A DNA stretch of 64,000 bases. It comes from Plantactinospora sp040120695. GTDB lineage: Bacteria; Actinomycetota; Actinomycetes; Mycobacteriales; Micromonosporaceae. The stretch's first letter is position 1; each line of letters opens with the position of its first letter. Both the position numbers and the translations under genes were made by a program. Positions 16,300-26,082 of the stretch are shown here, one piece after another. The DNA is taken from contig NZ_JBEEAC010000003.1 in assembly GCF_040120695.1 (NCBI RefSeq), forward strand, positions 328,882-392,881. Reading direction: 5' to 3'. The notes beneath the pieces are model-generated. The model saw only the letters and a list, made by a program, of their open reading frames with translations. It did not search any database and had not been told where the DNA came from.

Positions 16300-16756
16300 C
16301 TGGACTCCCCGTGTTCGCCGCGCCACCCTGCGGCGCTGGCGTGTTCTGTGACCCGGGTGGCGGCGGTGCCGCTGCACCGGTTTGGTTCAGTGCGTTCTCG
16401 ACGTCGCGGACCCGAGCCTGCGAGAACGCATCGGAGTTGTTGTAGTTCTTACTGACGGTCTCGGCGGCGATGGCGAGGCCGCCGGTGCCGTCGCCGACGT
16501 CCCAAACCCGTGTCGAGGTGTCCTGCTGGACGTTCCGGTGCGCCTCGAAGAACGACACCAGCTCCGCGAAGCCCGCATTTGGTGCGGGCAGGTTGGGCAG
16601 CATGTCCGTCTGGACTTCCTCCATGTGCGGGACGTAGTTCTTCTGAACCTCCGCCAGGAGCTGCTTTGCGAACTCTTCCATTCGCTGGATGTCAGCTTCT
16701 ATGGACCCGCCGTAGTCGCGCAGCCACGCAGGGCCGCGGTCTTCATCAGGTATCAC
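16292..16756 (-). CDS. Small helical type VII secretion-associated protein (WXG-like partner)
   Basis: 154 aa. Predominantly helical (GGSIEADIQRMEEFAKQLLAEVQ, FAELVSFFEAHRNV, then AIAAETVSKNYNNSDAFSQARV) with a YxxxD motif (YNNSD) and a short Pro/Gln-rich tail. It is first in a tightly coupled operon with the Pro-rich protein and mycosin, as expected for the partner of a type VII heterodimer. GTG 16756 has a strong GGGGAG site. No WXG turn is obvious. Function is inferred from context. Confidence 0.6.
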   Translation of the reverse strand: MIPDEDRGPAWLRDYGGSIEADIQRMEEFAKQLLAEVQKNYVPHMEEVQTDMLPNLPAPNAGFAELVSFFEAHRNVQQDTSTRVWDVGDGTGGLAIAAETVSKNYNNSDAFSQARVRDVENALNQTGAAAPPPPGSQNTPAPQGGAANTGSPDA

Positions 16757-16845
16757 GTCTTCTCCCCAGGTACTGCGTACTGCCCCACATCAAGGTTAGT
16801 GGGTACGGGCCCGCGTGGGCAGCCCCGTCGGGCGCCCGGAGCAGG

Positions 16846-17073
16846 TCAGTGAGGAAGGCCTGAGACCCGCCAGGCGTCACGGCCGATGCGGGCCGGTATG
16901 CCGGACGGGGACACCGTACCGGGACGACCTCTTCGTGCCCAGGTCGACAGCGTGCCGGGTCGGGCCGATGTGGTCGGTCGGGGCCGGAGGAAGATCGCCC
17001 CGACCAGGGCGGCCAACTCCTCCGGCGTGGGGGTGCCGCGGACCACCCGGAGCAGCGACTCTTCGTCAGCCAT
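16846..17073 (-). CDS. accE: Acyl-CoA carboxylase epsilon subunit
   Basis: 75 aa from ATG 17073. The sequence runs MADEESLLRVVRGTPTPEEL, AALVGAIF, a variable linker, TWARRGRPG and ends WRVSGLPH. This is the short actinobacterial AccE pattern (VRGxPTxEELAAL ... W ... GLP), a stabilising subunit of the AccA-AccD holoenzyme. In mycobacteria accE5 sits directly beside accD5; here it is about 7 kb from accD because a kinase-to-WXG block intervenes. An 89-bp gap separates it from the type VII operon on the same strand. Confidence 0.85.
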   Translation of the reverse strand: MADEESLLRVVRGTPTPEELAALVGAIFLRPRPTTSARPGTLSTWARRGRPGTVSPSGIPARIGRDAWRVSGLPH

Positions 17074-17165
17074 GGCATTCAGGGTACGTCCCCCGTCGGT
17101 TGGTGGGCGTCCCAGATAGGCGTGCCGAAGGTGTGACGCTGGTTGCCGTTGGGTACCGTCCACGG

Positions 17166-19256
17166 GTGTCCAGTGCGCCTCCGCAACTCATCGCTGACCG
17201 GTACCGACTTGTCGAGCCGCTCGGCCAGGGTGGGATGGGTCGGGTCTGGAAGGCGCGTGATGAGGTGCTGCACCGCGACGTCGCGATCAAGGAACTGGTC
17301 CCGCCGCCGGGGCTCACCGAGGACGAGCGCCGGGAGATGCGCGAGCGCTCGCTCCGCGAGGCGCGCGCGATCGCTCGGCTCAACCACGCGAACGTGGTTC
17401 GGGTCTTCGACGTACTCCGTACCGATGGTGATCCCTGGATCGTCATGGAGTACGTCCCGTCGCGGTCCTTGCAGGACACGCTGGCCAGCGACGGGCCGGT
17501 GTCACCGACCCGGGCCGCCGAGATCGGCCTGGGGGTGCTCGGCGCGCTGAAGTCCGCGCACCGGGCCGGGGTGATGCACCGGGACGTGAAGCCCGGCAAC
17601 GTGTTGCTCGGCGACGACGGTCGGGTGGTGCTGACCGACTTCGGGCTGGCCACCGTGCCGGGGGACCCGAACGTGACCCGTACCGGACTGGTGCTGGGGT
17701 CGCCCGCGTACATCGCACCGGAGCGGGCGCGGGACGGCACGGCGGGGCCGGAGGGTGACCTCTGGTCGCTGGGCGCGACCCTCTACGCCGCCGTCGAGGG
17801 ACAGTCGCCGTTCGCCCGGCCGTCCGCGATCGCGACGCTGGCGGCACTGGCCACCGAACCGCCGCCGGTGTCGCGCCGCGCCGGCCCGCTCAAGGCCGTG
17901 CTCGCCGGCCTGTTGCGCAAGGACCCGACGACGCGGATCAACGCCGAGGTGGCGGAGCGGTTGCTCCGGCGCGCGGCAGGCCGGCGCCGGAACCCCGGGA
18001 TGTCACTGCTCGACGGGGTACGCCGACCAGGGCCGCACGGCCCCCGCGAACCGGGCGAGCCGCGTACCCGGATCGTGCCGTTGCCCTCGCCCCGACCGGC
18101 CCCCGCCGCGCCGCCGACCGCCGCGCCCTCTGCCGAGGCGGTGCCGCCGGCTCCCGAGACGACCAAGCTGCCGGCCGCTCCTCCGCCGGTCGCGGAGACC
18201 ACGAAGCTGCCGGCTGCCGAGACGACGAAGCTGCCTGCCCCGCCAGCGGAGGAGGAGCCGGCGGCGGAGTCATCTCCGGCGGAGACACCGGAGAAACCGG
18301 CCAGCTCGGCAGGTGCCCGGCCGCCCACCGAACCGGCCGTCGTCGTCGTGCCCGGGGAGTCGGTCGACGCGCCCAAGGTGAAGTCGGATCCGGCGCCCAC
18401 GGCGGTGCAGCCGAAGCCCGACGACGCGCCTACCGAGCTGGTAGCCCCGGAGGCACAACCGGTAGGCCAGGCACCCGTCCCCGCCGGCCGCGATATCGAG
18501 TACGACGAGGGCGGCCGCAACGGTGGCGGTTTGTTGGCTGCCCTACCGGCCGGCAACCGACGGATGTGGCTTTTCGGTGGGCTCGTCGTCCTGCTCCTGC
18601 TCGCCTTAGCCGTGATCGTGCCACTGGCCAACGGTGGTTCGGGGGAGGACGACAACGGCGGCACCACGGGCTCGACTTCGGCCGTTGAGCCGACCGCCGC
18701 CGGTACCAAGGCACCAACAACGCCGACTCCGGCTGCGACCGCGCCGTCGGCTCAGCCTTCGGCGACCCCGACCGGTCAACCCAATCAGCCGCAGCTACCG
18801 CCTGGCTGGCGCATGCACAGGGACCCGACGAACTTCTCCGTGCCGGTTCCGGAGGGATGGAAGATGACTCGGGAGAAGACCGGGCCAGCGGCGGATGCTG
18901 TCCGGGTGTGGTTCCGTGACCCGGATGGTCCGAGACAGCTACTCATCGACCAGACCAACCGGCCTGAGCCTGATCCGGTAGCCGACTGGAAGAGCAAGGA
19001 GAGCTACCGGCGGAACAATACGGTCAACTATCAGCGGGTCGGGCAGATTCGTGCGGTGGACTACTGGGACAAATGCGCCGACTGGGACTGGTTGGAGACT
19101 GTGGATGGAGTCCGGGTCCATGTCCGTAACCGTGGCTTCGTGACGGCCCCTGACAAGGCGTATGCGATCCGTTGGGACACCGCGGCAGACGAGTGGGACG
19201 AGAACCTCCCCAACTTCCAGATCATCGTCGACGGGTTCCAACCCGCGAAGAGCTGA
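17166..19256 (+). CDS. Transmembrane Ser/Thr protein kinase (PknB-like)
   Basis: About 696 aa from GTG 17166 (earlier GTGs are possible). Kinase domain residues 13-270: GQGGMGRVW, catalytic K42 (VAIKE), HRDVKPGNVLL with D140, DFGLA, SPAYIAPE. A Pro/Ala-rich linker contains three TTKLPA units near residues 331-360, candidate phosphothreonine sites. A membrane helix lies near 467-488 (WLFGGLVVLLLLALAVIVP), then a Thr/Pro-rich stalk and an extracytoplasmic domain (about 540-696, GWRMHRDPTNFSVPVPEGW ... FQIIVDGF) of the type seen after many actinobacterial kinases; no PASTA repeats. It probably senses an extracellular cue. It is divergent from accE. Confidence 0.9.
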   Translation: MSSAPPQLIADRYRLVEPLGQGGMGRVWKARDEVLHRDVAIKELVPPPGLTEDERREMRERSLREARAIARLNHANVVRVFDVLRTDGDPWIVMEYVPSRSLQDTLASDGPVSPTRAAEIGLGVLGALKSAHRAGVMHRDVKPGNVLLGDDGRVVLTDFGLATVPGDPNVTRTGLVLGSPAYIAPERARDGTAGPEGDLWSLGATLYAAVEGQSPFARPSAIATLAALATEPPPVSRRAGPLKAVLAGLLRKDPTTRINAEVAERLLRRAAGRRRNPGMSLLDGVRRPGPHGPREPGEPRTRIVPLPSPRPAPAAPPTAAPSAEAVPPAPETTKLPAAPPPVAETTKLPAAETTKLPAPPAEEEPAAESSPAETPEKPASSAGARPPTEPAVVVVPGESVDAPKVKSDPAPTAVQPKPDDAPTELVAPEAQPVGQAPVPAGRDIEYDEGGRNGGGLLAALPAGNRRMWLFGGLVVLLLLALAVIVPLANGGSGEDDNGGTTGSTSAVEPTAAGTKAPTTPTPAATAPSAQPSATPTGQPNQPQLPPGWRMHRDPTNFSVPVPEGWKMTREKTGPAADAVRVWFRDPDGPRQLLIDQTNRPEPDPVADWKSKESYRRNNTVNYQRVGQIRAVDYWDKCADWDWLETVDGVRVHVRNRGFVTAPDKAYAIRWDTAADEWDENLPNFQIIVDGFQPAKS

Positions 19257-19315
19257 CAGGTATGACCTCACTTCCGGCGGGGTAGTGGTGATCTCGACGG
19301 AAGGAGGTACGACTG

Positions 19316-19567
19316 ATGCGCTCCCGATATCACGCGACGAAGCCGAGTGTCGCACTGTGGATGCTCGTGGCGATCGGCGACCTCGCCCTGCTGGTGGCGG
19401 GCGTCGGAATGGTCGCGCTCGTCGGCGTCGTCACCGTGGCCGTCGCTACGGTCGGTGCTTGGCTGCTGCTGCGGCGAGGCATGCCGAACCGGACTGCGGT
19501 GCCAGCCCGGGTCGCCGTATCGACGACGGGCCGAGCGCGGGGCGGCTCCGCCGGTCAGCTTCGTTGA
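19316..19567 (+). CDS. Small two-helix membrane protein
   Basis: 83 aa with a convincing ribosome binding site (AAGGAGG, 8 bp from ATG 19316). Two hydrophobic segments: SVALWMLVAIGDLALLVAGV and MVALVGVVTVAVATVGAWLLL, followed by a basic tail. It is 59 bp downstream of the kinase gene and may be co-transcribed. I do not recognise a family. Confidence 0.6.
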   Translation: MRSRYHATKPSVALWMLVAIGDLALLVAGVGMVALVGVVTVAVATVGAWLLLRRGMPNRTAVPARVAVSTTGRARGGSAGQLR

Positions 19568-19647
19568 GATCGGGCTACGAGGATGGCGGCAGCCGGATCG
19601 GTCATCGACCGGACAGGGATGACAGGTCCCGCTGCCGCCAACTCGTC

Positions 19648-19854
19648 TCAGGGGTGCGGCCAGCGGCTGTTCAACCGTCGTGCCACCTGCGCGATGTCGT
19701 GCCGGTCATGGGCGAGCAGGTTGCTGCGGGCGTCGCGATAGCGCGGGCAGGGCCAGCGGCGCCGGCAGGCAACGCACCGCCACATGCCGAGTAGTCGCCA
19801 GAGTGGTGCCGGCCGATGTCGTTCGACGACTGCCATGGAGCGGTCGCGTTCCAT
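19648..19854 (-). CDS. Small CxxC protein of Micromonosporaceae type
   Basis: 68 aa from ATG 19854, preceded by GGAGGT. It contains WRCVACRRRWPCPRYRDA, a C-x2-C-x6-C pattern suited to metal binding. A related pattern (YRCRACGAPWPC) occurs in the gene at 51375-51623. It is divergent from a short GntR regulator. Function is unknown. Confidence 0.6.
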   Translation of the reverse strand: MERDRSMAVVERHRPAPLWRLLGMWRCVACRRRWPCPRYRDARSNLLAHDRHDIAQVARRLNSRWPHP

Positions 19855-20089
19855 TGCGGACCTCCGGCGGTTGCGGGACGCGCGGCGGCTCGCCGGCTGT
19901 CGGGGAGAGAGACGAGCCGCCGCGCGGGGAGACCGACCCCCACCAGGTTGCGGACCAGGAGAAATCGGCTCCCAAAACCTGATGCATAAGGTAGGGCAAG
20001 GCAAGGCCATATGCACCTTGATGCCTCGTGATGCTTGTGGTCCCTCGGTTCAACGTGATCAAATGTGGCTGCGGACCAGGGAGTGCATT

Positions 20090-20311
20090 GTGCCTACCTC
20101 GAAGACACAAAAGATCATTAACGACATCACCGTGCAGATCGAATCGGGAAAGCTGGCGCCGGGTGACCGGTTGCCGAGCACAGCAGAGCTGCGAGCCCAA
20201 TACGGTGTTTCCATCACCGTGGTGCGCGGTGCGGTCAACTGGCTCAAGGCGAAGGGTCTGGTGGAGGGTCATCCCGGGCTGGGCGTCTTCGTCGTCGGGG
20301 GCGATGAGTAA
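20090..20311 (+). CDS. Short GntR-type winged-helix regulator without effector domain
   Basis: 73 aa from GTG 20090 (GGGAG site). It is just the GntR DNA-binding domain: IINDITVQIESGKLAPGDRLPSTAELRAQYGVSITVVRGAVNWLKAKGLVEGHPGLGVFV. There is no C-terminal ligand domain, so it may respond only to partner proteins or act constitutively. The 235-bp divergent region with the CxxC protein contains GCATAAGGT near 19985 and an inverted CACCTTGATGC near 20015, a possible operator. Confidence 0.8.
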   Translation: MPTSKTQKIINDITVQIESGKLAPGDRLPSTAELRAQYGVSITVVRGAVNWLKAKGLVEGHPGLGVFVVGGDE

Positions 20312-20356
20312 GCCGGGCCCCCGCTGGCGTTGGCGACGTGAGCTAGGCTCGCTCGG

Positions 20357-21097
20357 ATGTCAGTGGACGGCGTGACAGACCTCTGGGACAAGCTCTTCGG
20401 AGCGCAACCGGACCCACCCCCGCTACTGGTCCTGATCACCGGGCTGGTCGCGCTCACCGTCGTACTCACCCGGGTGCCCTGGCGGGTCGGGCGCAATGCC
20501 ATCACCATCGCGCACGAGGGCGGGCACGCGCTCGCGGCGGTACTCACCGGACGCCGTCTCCAGGGCATCCGGCTGCATTCGGACACCTCCGGGTTGACCC
20601 TGTCGGCGGGTCGGCCGACCGGCCCCGGAATGATTTTCACCCTGCTGGCCGGCTATCTCGCACCCTCGCTGATCGGACTGGCCGGTGCCTGGGTGCTCGG
20701 CGGGAACCGGATCACCCTGCTGCTCTGGGTCGCGGTCGCGCTGCTGCTCGCCATGCTGGTGATGATCCGCAACGTCTTCGGCATCATCTCGATTGTGGTC
20801 ACCACCGGGGTCGTACTCGGAGTCTCCTGGAAGGCCTCGCCGGACGTCCAGGCCGCGTTCGCGTACACCGGGGTCTGGTTCCTGCTGCTCGGCGGCGTAC
20901 GGCCGGTTGGTGAACTCCAGACGCTGCGTCGGCGGGGCCAACTGCCGCAGTCGGACGCGGACCAGCTCGCCTGGCTCACCCGGGTGCCCGGCGTGGCCTG
21001 GGTCGGGGTCTTCGGCGCGGTCAACCTGGTCGCCCTGCTCGCCGGAGCCGCCCTGCTCACCGGCCCGATACTGACTTCCGCCAGCCTGCCCGGTTGA
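20357..21097 (+). CDS. M50 family membrane metallopeptidase (site-2 protease like)
   Basis: 246 aa, six or so hydrophobic segments. The zinc-binding HExxH reads AHEGGHALAAVLTG near residue 53, inside the first membrane bundle, and the protein matches the M50B-like family of actinobacteria with RNVFGIISIVVT further on (an N where many family members have the third ligand D/N region). It may cleave membrane-bound substrates such as anti-sigma factors. Start ATG 20357, 45 bp after the GntR gene. Confidence 0.82.
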   Translation: MSVDGVTDLWDKLFGAQPDPPPLLVLITGLVALTVVLTRVPWRVGRNAITIAHEGGHALAAVLTGRRLQGIRLHSDTSGLTLSAGRPTGPGMIFTLLAGYLAPSLIGLAGAWVLGGNRITLLLWVAVALLLAMLVMIRNVFGIISIVVTTGVVLGVSWKASPDVQAAFAYTGVWFLLLGGVRPVGELQTLRRRGQLPQSDADQLAWLTRVPGVAWVGVFGAVNLVALLAGAALLTGPILTSASLPG

Positions 21098-21163
21098 CGT
21101 GCCGGAGCCGGGACGCTCCACCAGCCCGTTGCGAACATCTGGGGCAGCCCGGGATGCTCGGCA

Positions 21164-21421
21164 CTATCGGCGCCGGAGAAAGGCGTACACGACCCGACTG
21201 CTGCCGAACTCGGCGACGTTCAGCAGCTCCCAACCGTACGGGGCGAGCGTCTCCGCGGCCATCATGGCGTACGTCACGGGCTCCTGGCCGACCCCACGCC
21301 GCGCCGCGATCGCGAGATGCCGATACGGGTACGCTCGCAGCTCGGCGAGGTTGGTAAGCACCAGCTCCGCGCTGACCGTGCGGCTCCGCGCGATCGTTTC
21401 CAGCGTCTCCCGGTTAGGCAT
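21164..21421 (-). CDS. Small conserved-looking hypothetical protein (DUF4177-like)
   Basis: 85 aa from ATG 21421. The C-terminal part, LAPYGWELLNVAEFGSSRVVYAFLRR, resembles the GWELxxV...xxxFxR pattern of DUF4177-type small proteins. N-terminal half is helical. It converges with the M50 gene (66-bp gap) and is divergent from the lipoprotein. Function unknown. Confidence 0.6.
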   Translation of the reverse strand: MPNRETLETIARSRTVSAELVLTNLAELRAYPYRHLAIAARRGVGQEPVTYAMMAAETLAPYGWELLNVAEFGSSRVVYAFLRRR

Positions 21422-21497
21422 GCCCGACACCCTAGCCAGGACGGGCGGTGCTCGGGTGGAAGGTGAAACCCGGCGCTGACCGGGGGACGGGTACCTT

Positions 21498-22175
21498 GTG
21501 GACATGGGTCAGGCATCTCGTACGTGCCGAAACGCGTCTCCCGGCCGAGGTCGGGGTGGGGCGCAGCTGGCTGGGCTGGCGGTGCTCGCCGGGCTCCTCA
21601 CCGCTACCGCCTGCACCACCGGTCCGGCGGAGCCGACGGCGGCACCCAGCCCGCCGGCCGGCACGGAGTCCGTACCGAACACCAGCGCCACGCCCGATGG
21701 GCCCGGCCGGACGTACGACGCGGTGGGGTTGGACCTCTGTGCCCGGACCAGCCTGGCGCCGCTGGCGGATCTTTCGCTGACGGTACAGCAGAAGATCCCC
21801 AAGCAGCCCACCTCGGCCCCGGGTGCGGCCTGTCTCTTCGAGTTCCGTGCCCGTGGCGGCCATGAGGCGAGTCTGCTGGTCGAGGCGTCGACGTTGGGCT
21901 CGCCCGACGAGGCGGGGCGGCTCTATCGGGCCACCCAACGAGTGTCGGGGATGAGCCGGGACGGCGTGGTGGCCGGGATCGGTGAGGAGGCCGAGGGCTT
22001 CACCGAGCAGTCGGAGTCCGGTGCGAAGCGGTCCGAATACATGATCCACTCGCGGGCCGGCAACCTGGTGCTCAAGGTGTGGCTCGCGGTGGGGGGTACG
22101 GAGTTCACTCCGAAGGACGTCCTGGCGGCGAAGGTGAAGCAGCTGCTGACCGCGACGCTCGCCGAGGTACCCTGA
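21498..22175 (+). CDS. DUF3558-like lipoprotein
   Basis: 225 aa (GTG 21498, or ATG 21504). Signal peptide with lipobox LTATAC (Cys near 39), a Pro/Ala linker, then a globular domain with two conserved-looking Cys (DLCART and AACLFEF) that could form a disulfide. The pattern resembles DUF3558-family lipoproteins, which are frequent in actinobacteria close to secretion loci. It converges on the WXG-like operon. Membrane-anchored on the outer face; role unknown. Confidence 0.65.
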   Translation: MDMGQASRTCRNASPGRGRGGAQLAGLAVLAGLLTATACTTGPAEPTAAPSPPAGTESVPNTSATPDGPGRTYDAVGLDLCARTSLAPLADLSLTVQQKIPKQPTSAPGAACLFEFRARGGHEASLLVEASTLGSPDEAGRLYRATQRVSGMSRDGVVAGIGEEAEGFTEQSESGAKRSEYMIHSRAGNLVLKVWLAVGGTEFTPKDVLAAKVKQLLTATLAEVP

Positions 22176-22231
22176 CCCGTCCTCGGCCGAGCGTCGCCGT
22201 CGCCGTCAGTCCTCGACGAGCGTCGCCTGCG

Positions 22232-22987
22232 TCAGCCGCGTACCGCCTCGGGCCACTTTCCGCCGGGGAGCTTCGAGTGGTCACCGACCTGGGTGGCCAG
22301 ATCCCGGATGTTGCCGAGCGCGTCGACGAACCGCTGACCGACCGTGAGTAGGGTGTTCAGACCCGACTCGACCAGGCTGCCCACCGCGTCGCCGAGGGTC
22401 TCCACCACCAGGGGAATCGTGATGACCCCACCGGCCTCGGCAGCCGCCTCGACGATCCGCTTGGCCAGACCTGTCACGATTTTGGCCAGCTCGACCGCGA
22501 AGTCGACGTTCGCCTTGGCGATCTTGAACAGCCACTGGCTGATGAACTCGGCCTTTCCGACGGCCTCGTCGACCGCGGCCTTCTGCTGCCCGGCCTTCCG
22601 GGTGTATGCCGACGCGGCGTCGCCGCTCCACCGGACCAGGTCCTCGTCCCGTGGTTCCGTGGTGCTGAACGAGAGCTCGGAGACCGGCGTCTTCACCTGC
22701 TTGACCCACTGGAAGCTGATATTGATCAGCGAGAGCACCGGTGTCTGGTGCTCGAGCGCGTACTTGACCTTTTCGAGCACCTTGCCCAGGGCATCGCGGA
22801 CGGCGTCGAGCTTGCTCTTGATCCACCACAGGGCCGCCGCGCCGAGCGCCCAGGCCCACTTGTTGACCTTGCTTACCAGGTCGTTGAAGCCGTCGACGGC
22901 TTTCTTGATTCCGTCGCGGATCTGGTTGAACGCGGTGTTGAACGGGCCGGTGTACTCGGCCGGATCACCAATCCCCGGTGGCGCCAC
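22232..22987 (-). CDS. WXG100-like helical protein with internal hydrophobic region
   Basis: 251 aa, helical throughout. A WSG turn flanked by long helices (EDLVRWSGDAASAYTRKAGQQKAAVDEAV) is a WXG100-type hairpin near residues 115-150; it follows a N-terminal helical part with KWAWALGAAALWWIKSKLDAV, and a later segment (GGVITIPLVVETLGDAVGSL) is hydrophobic. Long multi-helix WXG proteins are typical type VII substrates in Micromonosporaceae. GTG 22987 has GGGGAGAGGAA. It is last in an operon with the two genes upstream. Confidence 0.65.
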   Translation of the reverse strand: MAPPGIGDPAEYTGPFNTAFNQIRDGIKKAVDGFNDLVSKVNKWAWALGAAALWWIKSKLDAVRDALGKVLEKVKYALEHQTPVLSLINISFQWVKQVKTPVSELSFSTTEPRDEDLVRWSGDAASAYTRKAGQQKAAVDEAVGKAEFISQWLFKIAKANVDFAVELAKIVTGLAKRIVEAAAEAGGVITIPLVVETLGDAVGSLVESGLNTLLTVGQRFVDALGNIRDLATQVGDHSKLPGGKWPEAVRG

Positions 22988-23003
22988 TTCGGTTCCTCTC
23001 CCC

Positions 23004-23321
23004 TTACGCTGTGTAGATCTCGTTCAGATTGAGTGCGACGACCTCGTCTGCCCGGTCATACGCGTCGGCGATACGGTCGAGTGCCAAGCCGAGCTGCTCG
23101 AACTCGGTCACCGCGCCAGCGAGCACGGTCTCCATGAACGACTGGAAGCCGTTGTACGCGGCGGAGTGCCCCCCGGCGTTTGCGTCGCCGATGAAGAACG
23201 CCGACATGCTCAGGTCGAGCCCGCCTACCGCAGCCTTGATCGGCTCCATCTGGTCGGAGAGCTGCTTCCACTTCTTGCCTTCGTTGTAGACCGCCCGGGT
23301 GATGACGCTCACCTCTGACAT
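23004..23321 (-). CDS. Small helical ESX-type protein (EspC/WXG100-like)
   Basis: 105 aa from ATG 23321 (GAGAGG site). Two helices separated by a Gly-rich region: EGKKWKQLSDQMEPIKAAVGGLDLS and FQSFMETVLAGAVTEFEQLGLALDRIADAYDRADEVV. The turn is not WxG, but size and YDRAD (YxxxD motif) fit a type VII substrate or chaperone partner. It sits 16 bp upstream of the 251-aa WXG-like gene. Confidence 0.65.
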   Translation of the reverse strand: MSEVSVITRAVYNEGKKWKQLSDQMEPIKAAVGGLDLSMSAFFIGDANAGGHSAAYNGFQSFMETVLAGAVTEFEQLGLALDRIADAYDRADEVVALNLNEIYTA

Positions 23322-23349
23322 GGCGATTCTGCCTCTCGGTCGAGCCGGA

Positions 23350-24045
23350 TCAGTTCTCGGTGGCCTCGGCGGCGGCCCGGAACAGGGCCAAAGCCGCCAG
23401 ACGCAACTGCTCGGTACTGGCGTTCCGGATGCTCTGTGGATCGCCGGTGATCGTGGTGACCCCACCGCCGTTGATCCGTGCGGTGAGGTGCCCCTCCGGG
23501 CTGGTCAGAATCTTCTCCCGGCTCTCCCGGAACTCGATGTCCGTGCTGATCTGGTCCAGACGCCGGAGCTGCTCGTCGATGTCCTCGATCGCCTGCCAGG
23601 TCTGGCTGAGCCAGTCCCGCTCGTCCACCGGACCGGGTGCCGGTGGCTCGGGCGTGGGTGTCGGCCGGCCGGCCGGCGGGTTCGGTGGTGCGAACGGATG
23701 CCGACCGATCTCCTCCTGAGCCGCGAGGGTGGCCAGCACGCTGGCGTTGACCAGCTTTCGCACCGCACTGGTGTACGCGGCGTGGAGCGCGGATGGAAAG
23801 CCCTCCGCGTCCAGCCGGTCCAGCCAGTGCCGGCTGATGTCGACGCTCTCCACCCGACCGTCGGAGTCGACGGTGACCCAGACCGAGTCCGACGGGTCGG
23901 CGCCCTCGTGGTGGGCCGGCGGTACGAAACGTTCGCCGGCCTCCGTCAGCTCTCGCCGTGCATCCGCACGCAGCCGGTCGGAATCGCCGAGTGAGTCCAG
24001 CCTCGAAAGTTCCAGGTTGTCGTCGCGGCCGTATTGTTCTCGCAC
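23350..24045 (-). CDS. YbaB/EbfC-like domain protein of a type VII locus
   Basis: 231 aa from GTG 24045 (GGGGAC site; an upstream in-frame extension exists). The N-terminal region (SVWVTVDSDGRVESVDISRHWLDRL ... FPSALHAAYTSAVRKL) matches the YbaB/EbfC fold as found next to WXG100 genes in actinobacteria (compare mycobacterial EspL). A Pro-rich linker is followed by a helical part and STEQLRLAALALFRAAAEATEN. Predicted to be a cytosolic chaperone-like factor for the secreted helical partners downstream. First gene of the operon; TACGCT at 24152-24157 (minus strand) is a possible -10. Confidence 0.65.
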   Translation of the reverse strand: MREQYGRDDNLELSRLDSLGDSDRLRADARRELTEAGERFVPPAHHEGADPSDSVWVTVDSDGRVESVDISRHWLDRLDAEGFPSALHAAYTSAVRKLVNASVLATLAAQEEIGRHPFAPPNPPAGRPTPTPEPPAPGPVDERDWLSQTWQAIEDIDEQLRRLDQISTDIEFRESREKILTSPEGHLTARINGGGVTTITGDPQSIRNASTEQLRLAALALFRAAAEATEN

Positions 24046-24263
24046 AGCGCGTCCCCGTTGTTCGGTTGTCCACAGGTGACCTGGTACTCGACGTCGAGTC
24101 GGCGGACATGGACGTCGGTCAGCTGACCGGTGGCAGGTCGACGCACAGGTTAGCGTATCGGCCATCGATCTCGCGTCCGGCAAGGTCCAGCCGACCGAGG
24201 TACCGCCGCCCTGCCAGGACACGGTGCAGGTGGCTGAAGACCGTCCCTTCCGGCGGGGCCGGA

Positions 24264-25856
<1,593 letters not shown>

Positions 25857-25956
25857 GTCCGCGATCGTAACGACGGTCGGTGCCCAGGCCACACCGCCAG
25901 GGGCGGGGGCGTGTGCCGTACCACCCCGACGGCGGTCGACGGTGGCTCCGGCACCC

Positions 25957-26052
25957 GCCCCGGGTGGGCGTCGGCTCCGGCTCCGGGCGGGGCGTCCGCC
26001 GCGGCTCCGGGCGGGGCGTCCGCCGCGGCTCCGGATGGGCGTCGGCTCCGGC
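25957..26052. repeat. 24-bp minisatellite upstream of birA
   Basis: Two perfect 24-bp copies (25981-26004 and 26005-26028), each built of CTCCGGGCGGGGCGTC plus CGCCGCGG, flanked by degenerate copies on both sides. It lies in the accD-birA divergent region immediately upstream of the birA start. Confidence 0.75.
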
Positions 26053-26082
26053 TTTGCGGGGTCGGGCCCGTACGCTGGCCTG

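Noticed and set aside
23946..24146. A 66-aa frame (QLTDVHVRRLDVEYQVTCG...) overlapping the YbaB-like start
   Set aside because: Its protein looks less random than most shadows, but it has no ribosome binding site and overlaps the start of a well-supported gene.
24046..24263. Possible gene remnant between accD and the YbaB-like gene
   Set aside because: One frame reads GRRYLGRLDLAGREIDGRY without a start codon or family match; treated as intergenic DNA.
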